Below the pieces are notes generated by a model. It saw only the letters and a list, made by a program, of their open reading frames with translations, ran no database searches and was not told the origin of the DNA. A stretch of DNA of 41,849 nt from an uncultured Clostridia bacterium. GTDB taxonomy: Bacteria; Bacillota; Clostridia; Christensenellales; DTU072. Made by a program: the position numbers and the translations under genes. Of this stretch, positions 1 to 8,636 are shown one piece after another. Within the stretch, counting starts at the first letter, position 1, and each line of letters begins with the position of its first letter. The stretch spans positions 1-41,849 of the forward strand of contig CALVTP010000009.1 of NCBI GenBank assembly GCA_944362765.1. The letters are read 5' to 3'.

Positions 1-630
1 GCTGTTGACGGAAATCGTTTTACTCTTGAAAATGCGGGAGAGTATACCGTAATATATCGCGCAGAGAGTTCGGCGTACAAAACAAATCTCGGCAATAACT
101 CATACAGTGAATATGCTTTTACAGTCGTCTCCAAAGTCGGGGCAACGGTGCTTGCAAAATTTGAAGACGAAAGCGGCGCTCTCTCGTCGGGTACGGCAAT
201 TCAGGCAAGCAATATTACAGTCGGTACGTCATACGAACTAGCAGCGGAAAAGATGAAGACGATTGCGGATAACTTTTCAGTGATGAGCGTTTCTTATTTT
301 GCAGAGAGCGGAGAGGAGGTAACTCCGGGCGGAAACGTCACGCTGTACCTGATGGCTGATATGACCTACGACCGCAATGAAATCGTCGTCTATCATTTAA
401 GCGACGACGGAGAATTGACAAAAATCGATTGTTCGGGGTACGGCAGATACGTTAGGCTGCAAACGGATAAAACGGGTACGTTTATCATCTGTATACCGGG
501 AGTTGCGTCTGTAATGCCGATGTGGGGGTATGCGGTCATTCTTGTCGTCTGCGTCCTTATAGTGGCTGCGGCGATCACAGTTACGGTCGTTTTCGTCCGC
601 AAAAGGAAGAAAGCTAAGAAGACCCCGTGA
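1..630 (+). CDS. C-terminal part of a membrane-anchored surface protein (5' truncated)
   Basis: The reading frame is open from base 1, so the start lies outside the window. About 209 residues are visible. Most of it looks like an extracellular beta-rich region with no motif I can name. Near the end is one hydrophobic segment (from GYAVILVVCVLIV onward, about 23 residues) followed by a basic tail (VRKRKKAKK), which is the arrangement of a C-terminal membrane anchor with a short cytoplasmic tail. There is no LPxTG sortase signal. Role inferred only as a cell-surface protein; the neighbouring GH16 lipoprotein on the other strand is also exported. Confidence 0.6.
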   Translation, partial: AVDGNRFTLENAGEYTVIYRAESSAYKTNLGNNSYSEYAFTVVSKVGATVLAKFEDESGALSSGTAIQASNITVGTSYELAAEKMKTIADNFSVMSVSYFAESGEEVTPGGNVTLYLMADMTYDRNEIVVYHLSDDGELTKIDCSGYGRYVRLQTDKTGTFIICIPGVASVMPMWGYAVILVVCVLIVAAAITVTVVFVRKRKKAKKTP

Positions 631-687
631 CGGGTTAAAATACGCGCGGAACGCTGTTTGACGGGGTTCGGAAGCGAGAAAGAATTG

Positions 688-1542
688 TTATTTCAAAGCG
701 TAACAGCGGATATAATCGATTACAAACTCGGATTTGAAGGCGTTGCCGCCGGGGTTATCGGTGATCTGACCGCTCCAGGTGTATTTGTTGTCGGGGTTTG
801 ACGGGTTTCCCGAGTCATTTTCGCCCGCCACTTCGGTGGAGAGGACAAGAAATTCCGGAGCCGAAGAGGGGTGAAAGTCGGTTTCCCAGGTCAGCATGCC
901 GTTCACGTAAAATTTGTAGCCGTTCTTGTCGAAATATACCCCGTAGGTATTGAAGTTTTCGTAAATATCGTTGCCGACGGCGTAGTAGGGGGAAGTTTCC
1001 GATTCGTGTTCCTCTTCGTAGCCCTCGGCGTGAATTGTGTGAAAAGCAGTGTTTTTGTATTTTTGGCTTTTGTCGGGATCGTCGTAGTAGGCGCCTTCGA
1101 TTATGTCGATCTCGGTGCCGGCTCCGCCCGCTTTCATGTCCTGTGAATTCAGCCAAACGGCTCCCCATTGCCCTTGACCTGCGGGGAGTTTGCAGCGTGC
1201 CTCGACATATCCCTCCCTCATTTCGAAGGTGCCCCTTGTGACTATGCCGGCAGAGTACCAGCCTGCGCCGAATCTGCCGTCTTCCAGGTATTCTGTCGTG
1301 ATGACGAGATTACCGTCGCGCACGGAGACCTGATTGATATCCCAATAGCCGCCGCGGCGTACGCCGTCTTCTTTGCTCGACCAGACTTCGGTGTTGAAGG
1401 TGTCGAATTCGTCGGCGAAAAGCAATTCGAACTTCGATAAATCTATCTTCTTGTCGGGGTCGGGCTTTTTGATGCAGCCGGTTAAAAATACCGCCGAGAG
1501 AGTCAAAATCAACAATCCTATAATAAAAGCTTTCTTTTTCAT
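688..1542 (-). CDS. Glycoside hydrolase family 16 lipoprotein (endo-beta-glucanase/laminarinase-like)
   Basis: 284 residues. The N-terminus has a lysine-rich start, a hydrophobic segment and a lipobox LTGC with the lipidated cysteine at residue 23, so the protein should be an exported lipoprotein. The catalytic signature of GH16 is present as EIDIIE at residues 144-149, in which the first Glu is the nucleophile, Asp assists and the last Glu is the acid/base in this family. Surrounding sequence (GGYWDINQVSVRDGNL, AGQGQWGAVWLN, TEIDIIEG, FHTIHAEG) fits the jelly-roll fold. The family cleaves beta-1,3 or mixed-linkage glucans and some galactans; the exact substrate cannot be read here. Start ATG 1542 has a GGGAGGG ribosome site just upstream. 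It has its own promoter. Confidence 0.9.
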   Translation of the reverse strand: MKKKAFIIGLLILTLSAVFLTGCIKKPDPDKKIDLSKFELLFADEFDTFNTEVWSSKEDGVRRGGYWDINQVSVRDGNLVITTEYLEDGRFGAGWYSAGIVTRGTFEMREGYVEARCKLPAGQGQWGAVWLNSQDMKAGGAGTEIDIIEGAYYDDPDKSQKYKNTAFHTIHAEGYEEEHESETSPYYAVGNDIYENFNTYGVYFDKNGYKFYVNGMLTWETDFHPSSAPEFLVLSTEVAGENDSGNPSNPDNKYTWSGQITDNPGGNAFKSEFVIDYIRCYALK

Positions 1543-1573
1543 TTCAGCCCTCCCGAACGGTTTTTCTTAGATT

Positions 1574-1602
1574 ATGATACTACACAATTCATTATAACGC
1601 AA
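1574..1602 (-). promoter_or_regulatory. Predicted sigma-A promoter of the GH16 gene
   Basis: Read on the minus strand: TTGCGT, 17 bp, TATCAT, placed about 30 bp before the GH16 start and just past the GtrA-gene terminator. Match to consensus is moderate. Confidence 0.45.
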
Positions 1603-1606
1603 CTAT

Positions 1607-1637
1607 AAAAACGCCCCCGCGTTTATGCGCCGGGGGG
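1607..1637 (-). terminator. Intrinsic terminator of the GtrA-like gene
   Basis: On the minus strand a C-rich arm and G-rich arm (about 7 bp with a 2-nt bulge) enclose ATAAA and are followed by TTTTTATAG. It lies 33 bp past the stop codon of the GtrA-like gene. Confidence 0.6.
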
Positions 1638-1669
1638 GTAAATGGATGAAAACAATCCAAAACGTGCGT

Positions 1670-2257
1670 TTAATAGAATTTTATAGTTATTTCTTCGGTG
1701 TCCTTGTCGCGTACGGCAACCGTCTCGGAGAAGTTTTGTGTGCCGCCTGCGGCTTGTATCGCCGCCTCTTCCTTTTTCCCGAGCTCGTTGGTGTTTATCG
1801 AGTTGCGGTAGACGACGAAGCGGGTATACAGGAACTCCGTAACCATATTCAGAAGCATGCTTATTGCAAGAACGAGATATTCGTTCCAGCCGATAGCCTC
1901 CAATTCGTTGCCGCCCCAAGTAGACAACGGGGTAAAGACGCAATAGTACAAAAACACCAAAAGCATCGCCTTCGGTACGTTTGCAGCCGATTTGAAGGTA
2001 AACTTTCTGTTGAAGGTGAAGTTCCAGATTACCGACAATACCAACGAAATAAGGTAAGGCAGCCAATAACCGACGCCCGTTTCGATACCTTTGAATGCAA
2101 GCTCATTCAAAATGGTGAAGGAAACTATCTGAATTATGCCCGCCGACGCGGACAGCAATACGAACTTCAGAACGCGGATACCTTCGTTGCGGCGTTTTAG
2201 TTTTATTTGTTCCGAGGTCAATTCGCGGTTGTCAACAGGGCTGTTTTCTTTTGCCAT
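1670..2257 (-). CDS. GtrA-like four-helix membrane protein
   Basis: 195 residues with four hydrophobic segments between about residues 28 and 155, and the motif WNFTFNRKFTF after the second segment, which is characteristic of the GtrA/DPMS family. These proteins are thought to help move lipid-linked sugars (polyprenyl-phosphate glucose and similar) across the membrane for cell-wall or surface-glycan decoration. The start ATG 2257 is preceded by GAGGAG. The next gene, divergently transcribed, is galU, which makes UDP-glucose, so a shared role in surface glycan supply is plausible but inferred. The last 40 residues are a polar tail with no recognisable domain. Confidence 0.8.
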   Translation of the reverse strand: MAKENSPVDNRELTSEQIKLKRRNEGIRVLKFVLLSASAGIIQIVSFTILNELAFKGIETGVGYWLPYLISLVLSVIWNFTFNRKFTFKSAANVPKAMLLVFLYYCVFTPLSTWGGNELEAIGWNEYLVLAISMLLNMVTEFLYTRFVVYRNSINTNELGKKEEAAIQAAGGTQNFSETVAVRDKDTEEITIKFY

Positions 2258-2286
2258 AAATAACTCCTCTGTTTATCCTATATAAT

Positions 2287-2315
2287 ATTATAGACCCGAA
2301 CCGCTACTTTTGCAA
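2287..2315 (-). promoter_or_regulatory. Predicted sigma-A promoter of the GtrA-like gene
   Basis: Minus strand: TTGCAA, 17 bp, TATAAT. Perfect -10 box and good -35. It is divergent from the galU promoter, with about 50 bp between the two -35 boxes. Confidence 0.75.
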
Positions 2316-2363
2316 TATTAAAATAGGGGTGCTTTATATTTAAATTCGAAGTGCTTTTCCGTA

Positions 2364-2392
2364 TTGCAATTTTATAAGGGTTGGTATATAAT
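2364..2392 (+). promoter_or_regulatory. Predicted sigma-A promoter of the galU operon
   Basis: TTGCAA, 17 bp, TATAAT. Transcription would begin near 2399, at the start of the GAGGAAG ribosome site, giving a 5' untranslated region of only about 13 nt. Confidence 0.75.
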
Positions 2393-2411
2393 GTAAGTGA
2401 GGAAGTTTGTT

Positions 2412-3269
2412 ATGAAAAAGATCCGTAAGGCGATAATTCCGGCGGCGGGCTTCGGAACGAGGCATTTGCCGATCACCAAAGCTATCCCGAAAGAGATGCT
2501 CCCGGTGCTGTCGCGTCCCGCGATCGACTACGTCATAGCCGAATGCGTGGCGTCCGGTATAGACAATATCTGTATCGTGCTTTCGAGAGCCAAGGAAGCC
2601 ATCCCGGATTACCTCGACTGCAAGCCGGAGCTCGAAGCGGCGCTTATAAAAGCGGGAAAGCGGGATATGCTTGAGGCTGTCAACTTCTACGAAGGAAAGG
2701 CGAACTTCTGCTTTATCAGACAGCCCCAAATGAAGGGTACGGGAAACGCGGTGGAGCTATGCAAAGAATTCGTCGCAGGCGAGGACTTTGCCGTACTTTT
2801 CCCCGACGACGTCATCGATTCCGAAAAACCCGTCATCGGGCAGCTGACAGACGCCTATAATTCGACCGGAACGTCGATAGTCGGCGTTCAGAAGATGCCT
2901 CCCGAGAAGGCGAAGCTTTACGGCGTCGTAGTGCCCTCGGGGACGAAAGGCAGGTATTCCGCCGTCAAAGGCTTTGTCGAAAAACCTTCCGTGGAGAACA
3001 TGCCTTCGTCGCTTACAAGCCTCGGAAGATTTATTCTGACGCACGACATTTTCGACTACATACCTCTTGTCAAACCCGTAGGCGCCGAGATAAGACTTCC
3101 CGACGCCATCGATATTATGGCAAAAAATCTCAGCGTTTACGCCTATGAATTCGAAGGGAAACGCTACGACATGGGCTCGGTGGAAGGTTTTATTCAAGCC
3201 AACGTCGCCTATGCAAAAAAGGATAAAAATCTGCTTAAAATAATTACGGACGAACTGAGCCGGGGATAG
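2412..3269 (+). CDS. galU: UTP--glucose-1-phosphate uridylyltransferase
   Basis: 285 residues. It joins UTP and glucose-1-phosphate to make UDP-glucose, the donor for cell-wall glycans and glycolipids. The nucleotide-binding N-terminus has the GalU pattern AAGFGTRHLPITKAIPKEM, followed by a sugar-binding FVEKP motif near residue 195 and the characteristic GTGNAV in the middle. Length is normal for bacterial GalU. I chose ATG 2412 over the in-frame GTG at 2397 because GAGGAAG (2399-2405) is spaced correctly only for 2412 and the family starts at MKKIRKAIIPAAG. First gene of a run reaching 9640. Confidence 0.95.
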   Translation: MKKIRKAIIPAAGFGTRHLPITKAIPKEMLPVLSRPAIDYVIAECVASGIDNICIVLSRAKEAIPDYLDCKPELEAALIKAGKRDMLEAVNFYEGKANFCFIRQPQMKGTGNAVELCKEFVAGEDFAVLFPDDVIDSEKPVIGQLTDAYNSTGTSIVGVQKMPPEKAKLYGVVVPSGTKGRYSAVKGFVEKPSVENMPSSLTSLGRFILTHDIFDYIPLVKPVGAEIRLPDAIDIMAKNLSVYAYEFEGKRYDMGSVEGFIQANVAYAKKDKNLLKIITDELSRG

Positions 3270-3285
3270 TCCCCGAAAGGATATT

Positions 3286-5838
3286 ATGCCGATAGGATAT
3301 ACAAGCGATATAAGAAAGGTCATGCTGAAGGCGCGTGAACTTGCCGACCGCGCGGGCAGCCGCATCGCCGCGTCGGAGTATGTGTTAGGCGCTCTTTCAA
3401 TAGTGGAAGGAACCTATGCTTTCGATATTTTTACGAGGCTTAAAACAGACAAAGCCGCCCTTTTAAACGAAGTTATGACATATGTCAACTCCTCATCGGA
3501 AAGGGTGCAGACCGACCAGGTGAGGCGCGCTTTTTCGTATGCAAGAACGGTAGCCGAGAAGATGGGTTACGAGCTTTTCGATACCCAGCACCTTCTTTTG
3601 GCGCTAGCGTGGGACATAAATACCGGCGCGGCGAAAATCCTCGAAAAATTCCATATTTCCTTTACCGATTTGAAATCCATCGTCGAGTCGATGTCCGCTA
3701 ACGGCGTCGGAAAAGACGATGAGGGCGAGGAAGAACTCGATTTGCCGACCTTTTTAAGCGACTTTTTTTCCAAGCTTACCGACGCGGGAGGTCCCGAGCG
3801 GCATGAATTCTTTTTCAGGACGGATGAGCCGCGAGAAAAGCGTACGAAGGACGAGAAAGAAGAATCCGACGACATCGGAACGGATATAACCGAACGCGCC
3901 CGCGAGGGGGCGTACGACCCCGTCATCGGCAGGGAGAAGGAAATAGATATGATAATGCGGGTATTGACCCGCCGCACAAAAAACAACCCCATACTCATCG
4001 GGGAACCGGGAGTCGGCAAGACCGCCGTCGTCGAAGGACTGGCACAGGCAATCGTCAAAGGGCAGGTTCCCGATTTATTGAAAGATAAGCGTATTTTCGG
4101 CTTGGATGTCGGATCTTTGGTGGCGGGCACCAAGTTCAGGGGCGAGTTCGAAGAACGCTTCAAAAAATTTTTAAAGCGCATCGACGACGGAAAGACCGTG
4201 CTTTTCATCGACGAAATGCATATGATAATGACCACCGGCTCCAACGATGAGTCGGGGACAACCATCGCAAATCTTATAAAGCCCATTCTCGCACGCGGCG
4301 ATATCCCGACTATCGGAGCTACTACGATGGACGAATACCGCAAACATATCGAAAAGGACGCCGCGCTTGCAAGGCGTTTCAAACCGATAGTCATCGAACC
4401 GCCTTCGGCAGAGGATACGGTCAGGATTCTGGAAGGACTGCGCCCGCGCTACGAGGATCACCACAAGGTGAAAATTACCGACGGCGCGCTGAAAGCGGCG
4501 AGCGAGCTCTCCGACAGATACATTGCCGACAGGTTCCTTCCCGACAAGGCGATAGACGTCATAGACGAGGCTGCAAGTAAAATGCGGGTGGCGTCTCTTA
4601 TAACACCGCCGGAGATATTGAATCTCGAAAAAGAGAAAAAACTTTTGAACGACTCTATATTGCAGGCGACAAAGAGCGAGGACTTCGTAAAAGCGGGAAA
4701 TCTCAAAAAGGAGCGCGACGAAATAAATAACGATATCCGCTCCCTGCGCGAAAAGTGGGGACAGGACTTATCGGGCGGCTTGTTGACCGTCGACGAAGAG
4801 GCGGTAGCGGCGATAGTTTCGGAGTGGACGGGTATACCCGTCAATAACCTGACCGAAGAGGAAAGCGAAAGGCTGCTGCGCCTCGAAGACGAACTTAAAA
4901 AACGCGTTATCGGGCAGGACGAGGCTGTCACCGCCGTAGCAAGGGCGATAAAGCGTGCGCGCGCCGGTTTGAAGGATCCCAAAAAACCGATAGGGACGTT
5001 CATGTTTTTGGGTCCGACAGGCGTCGGGAAGACGGAGCTCAGCAAGGCGCTTGCCGAAAAGATGTTCGGGAACGAAAATATGCTTATCCGTATCGATATG
5101 AGCGAATACATGGAAAAGATAAACGTCTCGCGGCTTATCGGTTCGGCTCCCGGATATGTCGGTTACGAAGAGGGCGGTCAACTTACCGAAAAGGTGAGAA
5201 GAAAACCTTATTCCGTCGTCCTTTTCGACGAGATCGAAAAGGCGCATCCCGACGTTTTCAACCTGCTGTTACAGGTGCTTGACGACGGTCAGCTGACGGA
5301 TTCGCACGGCAGGACGGTTTCTTTTAAAAATACCATTATCATCATGACTTCGAATATCGGTGCAAAAGATATCGCCGGTATGAAGAGAGTAGGTTTCGGC
5401 GGCTCTACGAAGCTTATCGACAACGATTACGAGGCAATGAAGGAAAAGCAGTTGGCGGCGCTGAAGCAGGCGATGAATCCCGAGTTCATCAACCGTATCG
5501 ACGACATCATCATTTTCCGGCGTCTGGACGAGCGATCGCTTAAAAGTATCGCCGTCATTATGATGGACGAAGTATTGAAACGGCTTGCCGAAAAGGACAT
5601 CAGGCTTACCTATACCGAAGATGTCGTCAAATATCTGTTGGAAAACGGCACCGATCTCGAGTACGGCGCAAGACCTTTAAGACGTGCGGTACAGCGCGTT
5701 TTCGAGGATAAGCTGAGCGACGAAATCATTTCCGGACGTATACACCGCGGTTCGGACGTCCTTGTGGGCGTCGAGAACGGCGAAATAGTATTTAAGCCGC
5801 AGGAAGAAAATAAACCCCGACAAGGAGGTACAATATGA
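3286..5838 (+). CDS. clpC: ClpC-type AAA+ ATPase, unfoldase subunit of the Clp protease
   Basis: 850 residues. It unfolds proteins with ATP and feeds them to ClpP. Order of parts: N-terminal Clp repeat domain (about 1-145), first AAA+ module with Walker A GEPGVGKT at 239-246 and VLFIDE near 305, a middle segment with a UVR-like coiled region (about 445-495), second AAA+ module with Walker A GPTGVGKT at 576-583, and a C-terminal ClpB-D2-small domain. The loop RVGFGG at 701-706 matches the VGF loop that docks ClpC on ClpP, which separates it from ClpB. The usual ctsR, mcsA and mcsB neighbours are absent; here it sits between galU and hpf. The ribosome site for hpf lies inside its last codons. 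Confidence 0.93.
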   Translation: MPIGYTSDIRKVMLKARELADRAGSRIAASEYVLGALSIVEGTYAFDIFTRLKTDKAALLNEVMTYVNSSSERVQTDQVRRAFSYARTVAEKMGYELFDTQHLLLALAWDINTGAAKILEKFHISFTDLKSIVESMSANGVGKDDEGEEELDLPTFLSDFFSKLTDAGGPERHEFFFRTDEPREKRTKDEKEESDDIGTDITERAREGAYDPVIGREKEIDMIMRVLTRRTKNNPILIGEPGVGKTAVVEGLAQAIVKGQVPDLLKDKRIFGLDVGSLVAGTKFRGEFEERFKKFLKRIDDGKTVLFIDEMHMIMTTGSNDESGTTIANLIKPILARGDIPTIGATTMDEYRKHIEKDAALARRFKPIVIEPPSAEDTVRILEGLRPRYEDHHKVKITDGALKAASELSDRYIADRFLPDKAIDVIDEAASKMRVASLITPPEILNLEKEKKLLNDSILQATKSEDFVKAGNLKKERDEINNDIRSLREKWGQDLSGGLLTVDEEAVAAIVSEWTGIPVNNLTEEESERLLRLEDELKKRVIGQDEAVTAVARAIKRARAGLKDPKKPIGTFMFLGPTGVGKTELSKALAEKMFGNENMLIRIDMSEYMEKINVSRLIGSAPGYVGYEEGGQLTEKVRRKPYSVVLFDEIEKAHPDVFNLLLQVLDDGQLTDSHGRTVSFKNTIIIMTSNIGAKDIAGMKRVGFGGSTKLIDNDYEAMKEKQLAALKQAMNPEFINRIDDIIIFRRLDERSLKSIAVIMMDEVLKRLAEKDIRLTYTEDVVKYLLENGTDLEYGARPLRRAVQRVFEDKLSDEIISGRIHRGSDVLVGVENGEIVFKPQEENKPRQGGTI

Positions 5839-6365
5839 AAATAGAACTCGTTTCCAAAAATTACAATGAGGGCATGAGGCTCGTCAACGTAATCGAAAAG
5901 AAGCTCGGAAAACTCGACAAATATTTTTCGGGCGATGCGGACGCGCTTGTAAAACTAAGTACCGTCGGGAACGATAAGTTCACGATGGAAATAACCGTTC
6001 GCTTCGGCGGATACATCGCAAGAGCGGAAGTTACCGGCAGTAACATGTACGATAATATCGACCTTATTTTGCCGAAGCTCGAAAAACAAATCGCCCGCTT
6101 CCGCGACAGAATGAATTCCAAGATGCCCAAAAAGGCGCTTCCGTTAAAAGTCGACGTCGAGGAGGCGGCTCCCCGCGAAGAGTACGGAAATGTCGTTAAA
6201 GAGAAGCACTTCGACATTTCCATAGTCACTGTCGACGAAGCCATTGCCGAAATGGAGCTCCTCGACCACGACTTTTATGTCTTTGTCAACGCCGAAAACA
6301 ACAAAGTTTCCGTCGTCTATAAACGTCATGACGGCGATTACGGTCTGATAACTCCGGAGTATTAA
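5835..6365 (+). CDS. hpf: Ribosome hibernation-promoting factor, long form
   Basis: 176 residues. The N-terminal S30AE (HPF/RaiA) domain, about residues 1-100, binds the 30S decoding centre. The C-terminal domain, about 120-176 (starting KHFDISIVTVDEAIAEM), is the dimerisation domain that pairs two 70S ribosomes into inactive 100S particles. Having both makes it the long form typical of Firmicutes. The start ATG overlaps the clpC stop by 4 bp (ATGA) and has a strong AAGGAGG site inside clpC, so the two are translationally coupled. Placement with a stress unfoldase fits a shared stationary-phase or stress role. Confidence 0.94.
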   Translation: MKIELVSKNYNEGMRLVNVIEKKLGKLDKYFSGDADALVKLSTVGNDKFTMEITVRFGGYIARAEVTGSNMYDNIDLILPKLEKQIARFRDRMNSKMPKKALPLKVDVEEAAPREEYGNVVKEKHFDISIVTVDEAIAEMELLDHDFYVFVNAENNKVSVVYKRHDGDYGLITPEY

Positions 6366-6377
6366 TAAATATCTGAT

Positions 6378-7178
6378 ATGAAGATCGGCATATCTACGGC
6401 GTCCTTCTTTACAAGAAGTGAAACCGAAGACACCTTGAACCTCATACAGGATATGGGGTTCGAGGTGTGTGAAGTGTTTCTGACGACCTTCCGCGAATAC
6501 CGGAAGGAGTTCGTCGACTTGTTGGCGGAGCGGAAAAAGAACATTAAAATCTACTCCGTACATACCTTAAATCAGCAATTCGAGCCGGAATTGTTCAACA
6601 AGTGGCAGCGCACCCGCGAGGACGCCGAAGAGTTTTTCCGTGAGATCGTTTATGCCTGCAAGGCGTTGGACGCCGATTATTACACCTTCCACGGTTTGCC
6701 GAGACTTAAACGCACTCCGTACATTATCGACTACAAATGGATAGGCAAGCGGCTTGGGGAATTGAACGAAGAAATGTGTGCGCTGGGGGCGCATGCGAAA
6801 ATCGCCTACGAAAACGTGCACTGGACTTTTTTCGATTCTCCCGAGTTTTTGGAGCGGCTTTCGGAGTACTACGATACTCCGGTGACGCTCGACATAAAAC
6901 AGGCGATGCAGTCCAATCACCCGTTGGAGGAATATCTGAGGGTGATGAAGGGGAAATTGGTCAACGTCCACCTTTGCGATTGGCATGCCGACGGTAAACT
7001 TGCCGTTCCGGGGAAAGGGGTATTCGATTTTACCGACTTTTTCAGAAAACTTCTCGATATGGGCTATGACGGACCCTGTCTTATGGAGCTGTATGCGGGG
7101 AACTATTCCTCCTATGACGAGGTGTGGGAAAGCTATGAGTTCCTTCAAAATTGTCTGGAAAACGCTAAAAAAGGATGA
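6378..7178 (+). CDS. Sugar phosphate isomerase/epimerase-like TIM-barrel protein
   Basis: 266 residues of the AP-endonuclease-2-like (xylose-isomerase-type) TIM barrel. Visible conserved pieces are the first strand MKIGISTASF, the acidic and histidine metal-ligand regions (YTFHG, IAYENVHWTF, VTLDIKQAM, VNVHLCDWHADGK) and LMELYAG near the end. Such enzymes interconvert sugars, inositols or similar polyols using a divalent metal. The substrate cannot be told from sequence. It lies 12 bp after hpf and before pgi, suggesting carbohydrate metabolism. No Shine-Dalgarno precedes the ATG; the upstream stretch is A/T-rich. Confidence 0.8.
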   Translation: MKIGISTASFFTRSETEDTLNLIQDMGFEVCEVFLTTFREYRKEFVDLLAERKKNIKIYSVHTLNQQFEPELFNKWQRTREDAEEFFREIVYACKALDADYYTFHGLPRLKRTPYIIDYKWIGKRLGELNEEMCALGAHAKIAYENVHWTFFDSPEFLERLSEYYDTPVTLDIKQAMQSNHPLEEYLRVMKGKLVNVHLCDWHADGKLAVPGKGVFDFTDFFRKLLDMGYDGPCLMELYAGNYSSYDEVWESYEFLQNCLENAKKG

Positions 7179-7214
7179 TAATCTTAAATTCAAATTAAGG
7201 AGAGATAAATTTTT

Positions 7215-8636
7215 ATGGTCACATCGAAAGACAAAACGCCGGACATAAAGTTCGACTACAACAATATGATGTCCGCATACATCGGGGAAGAACAGGGTAT
7301 CACCTATGACGAGCTCCGCATGACGAGAAACGCAGCGCTTGACGCTTACAGCTATTTCCGCTTAAACCGCGGCACGGGCTGGATGGGTTGGGCGGAACTG
7401 CCGTACAACCAGGACGAAATCGTAAAGGATATTTTAAGGACTGCTAAAATCGTCAGAAGAAATTGCGAGGCGTTCGTCGTTTTGGGAATAGGGGGTTCGG
7501 CTTTGGGACCGATGGCGGTTTTCCAGGCGCTTTGCCACCTGAGACACAACGAACTCGGCAAAAGACAGCGCAAAGCTCCGAAATTTTATGTTGAGGACAA
7601 CGTCGACCCCGAAAGAATGGCGTCCCTTCTCGATATCCTGGATCTCGACAAGACGGTATTCAACGTCATAACGAAGTCGGGCTCCACCTCCGAAACGATG
7701 AGTCAATACCTCATCATAATGAATATGTTGAAGGCTCGCTATGGCGACAAAGCTGCCGAACACATCATCGCCACCACAGACGCCCAAAAGGGGAATCTCG
7801 TAAAGCTTGCCGAGAAAGAGGGCTTCAAAACCTATGTCGTTCCAGACGGTGTAGGCGGAAGATTCAGCGAATTATGTCCGGTAGGGCTGCTTCCCGCGGC
7901 GGTTTTGGGCATCGATATAAAAGAGATGCTTCGCGGAGCGAGGCAGATGGATCGCCATTGCAGAAGGTCGGATTTTAAATCCAATCCGGCATTGGTAGCG
8001 GCGGCGCTTTCGGTGATATCGATGAAAAAAGGGAAAAATATCTCCGTCATGATGCCGTATGCCGACTCTTTGAAGCTGATGGCGGACTGGTATTGCCAGC
8101 TCTGGGCGGAGTCACTCGGGAAAGCCGTCGATCTGAACGGAAACACCGTCAATGCAGGGCAGACTCCCGTAAAAGCGCTCGGAGTCACCGACCAACACAG
8201 TCAGATACAGCTGTATACCGAAGGGCCCTTCGATAAAGTCGTTACTTTTATCGCAGTCGAAAAATACCGCTCCGAAGTACAGATCCCCGGCGGGTGTGAG
8301 GACTTTCCGAATGTCTCCTTCCTTTCCGGGCACACGCTTAACGAACTCATCACCGCCGAGATGGATGCGACGGAGTACGCGCTGACCAAAAACCACCGCC
8401 CCAACGCCAAGATAATACTTCCCGAAGTCAACGCCAACACAATAGGACAGCTGATGTTCTTTTTCATGATGCAGACGGCTTACGCCGGGAAAATGCTTAA
8501 TATCGACACCTTTAATCAACCGGGGGTGGAAGAAGGGAAGAACGCCACGTACGCGCTGCTCGGCAGAAAAGGTTACGAGGAAAAGGCGGCGGAGCTCAAT
8601 TCGAGACCCGTTAAAAGCGAGGATTTCATCGTCTGA
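7215..8636 (+). CDS. pgi: Glucose-6-phosphate isomerase
   Basis: 473 residues. It interconverts glucose-6-phosphate and fructose-6-phosphate in the cytoplasm. Family hallmarks are GIGGSALGP, the phosphate-binding VITKSGSTSET, the region GGRFSELCPVGLLPAAVLG, and the C-terminal motif around DQHSQIQLYTEGP. The length is in the range of the Firmicutes/archaeal-type single-domain PGI, shorter than the E. coli enzyme. AAGGAGAG lies about 11 bp before the ATG. The stop overlaps the next gene (TGATG). Together with galU it could balance glycolytic flux and UDP-glucose supply. Confidence 0.95.
   Translation: MVTSKDKTPDIKFDYNNMMSAYIGEEQGITYDELRMTRNAALDAYSYFRLNRGTGWMGWAELPYNQDEIVKDILRTAKIVRRNCEAFVVLGIGGSALGPMAVFQALCHLRHNELGKRQRKAPKFYVEDNVDPERMASLLDILDLDKTVFNVITKSGSTSETMSQYLIIMNMLKARYGDKAAEHIIATTDAQKGNLVKLAEKEGFKTYVVPDGVGGRFSELCPVGLLPAAVLGIDIKEMLRGARQMDRHCRRSDFKSNPALVAAALSVISMKKGKNISVMMPYADSLKLMADWYCQLWAESLGKAVDLNGNTVNAGQTPVKALGVTDQHSQIQLYTEGPFDKVVTFIAVEKYRSEVQIPGGCEDFPNVSFLSGHTLNELITAEMDATEYALTKNHRPNAKIILPEVNANTIGQLMFFFMMQTAYAGKMLNIDTFNQPGVEEGKNATYALLGRKGYEEKAAELNSRPVKSEDFIV

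Noticed and set aside
618..640. CCCG-TGA-CGGG hairpin at the end of the first gene as a terminator
   Set aside because: Only a 4-bp stem with a weak T tract; not enough to call.
3567..4394. 275-codon minus-strand frame opposite clpC
   Set aside because: Ser/Phe-rich antisense shadow of the conserved AAA+ domain; no ribosome site.
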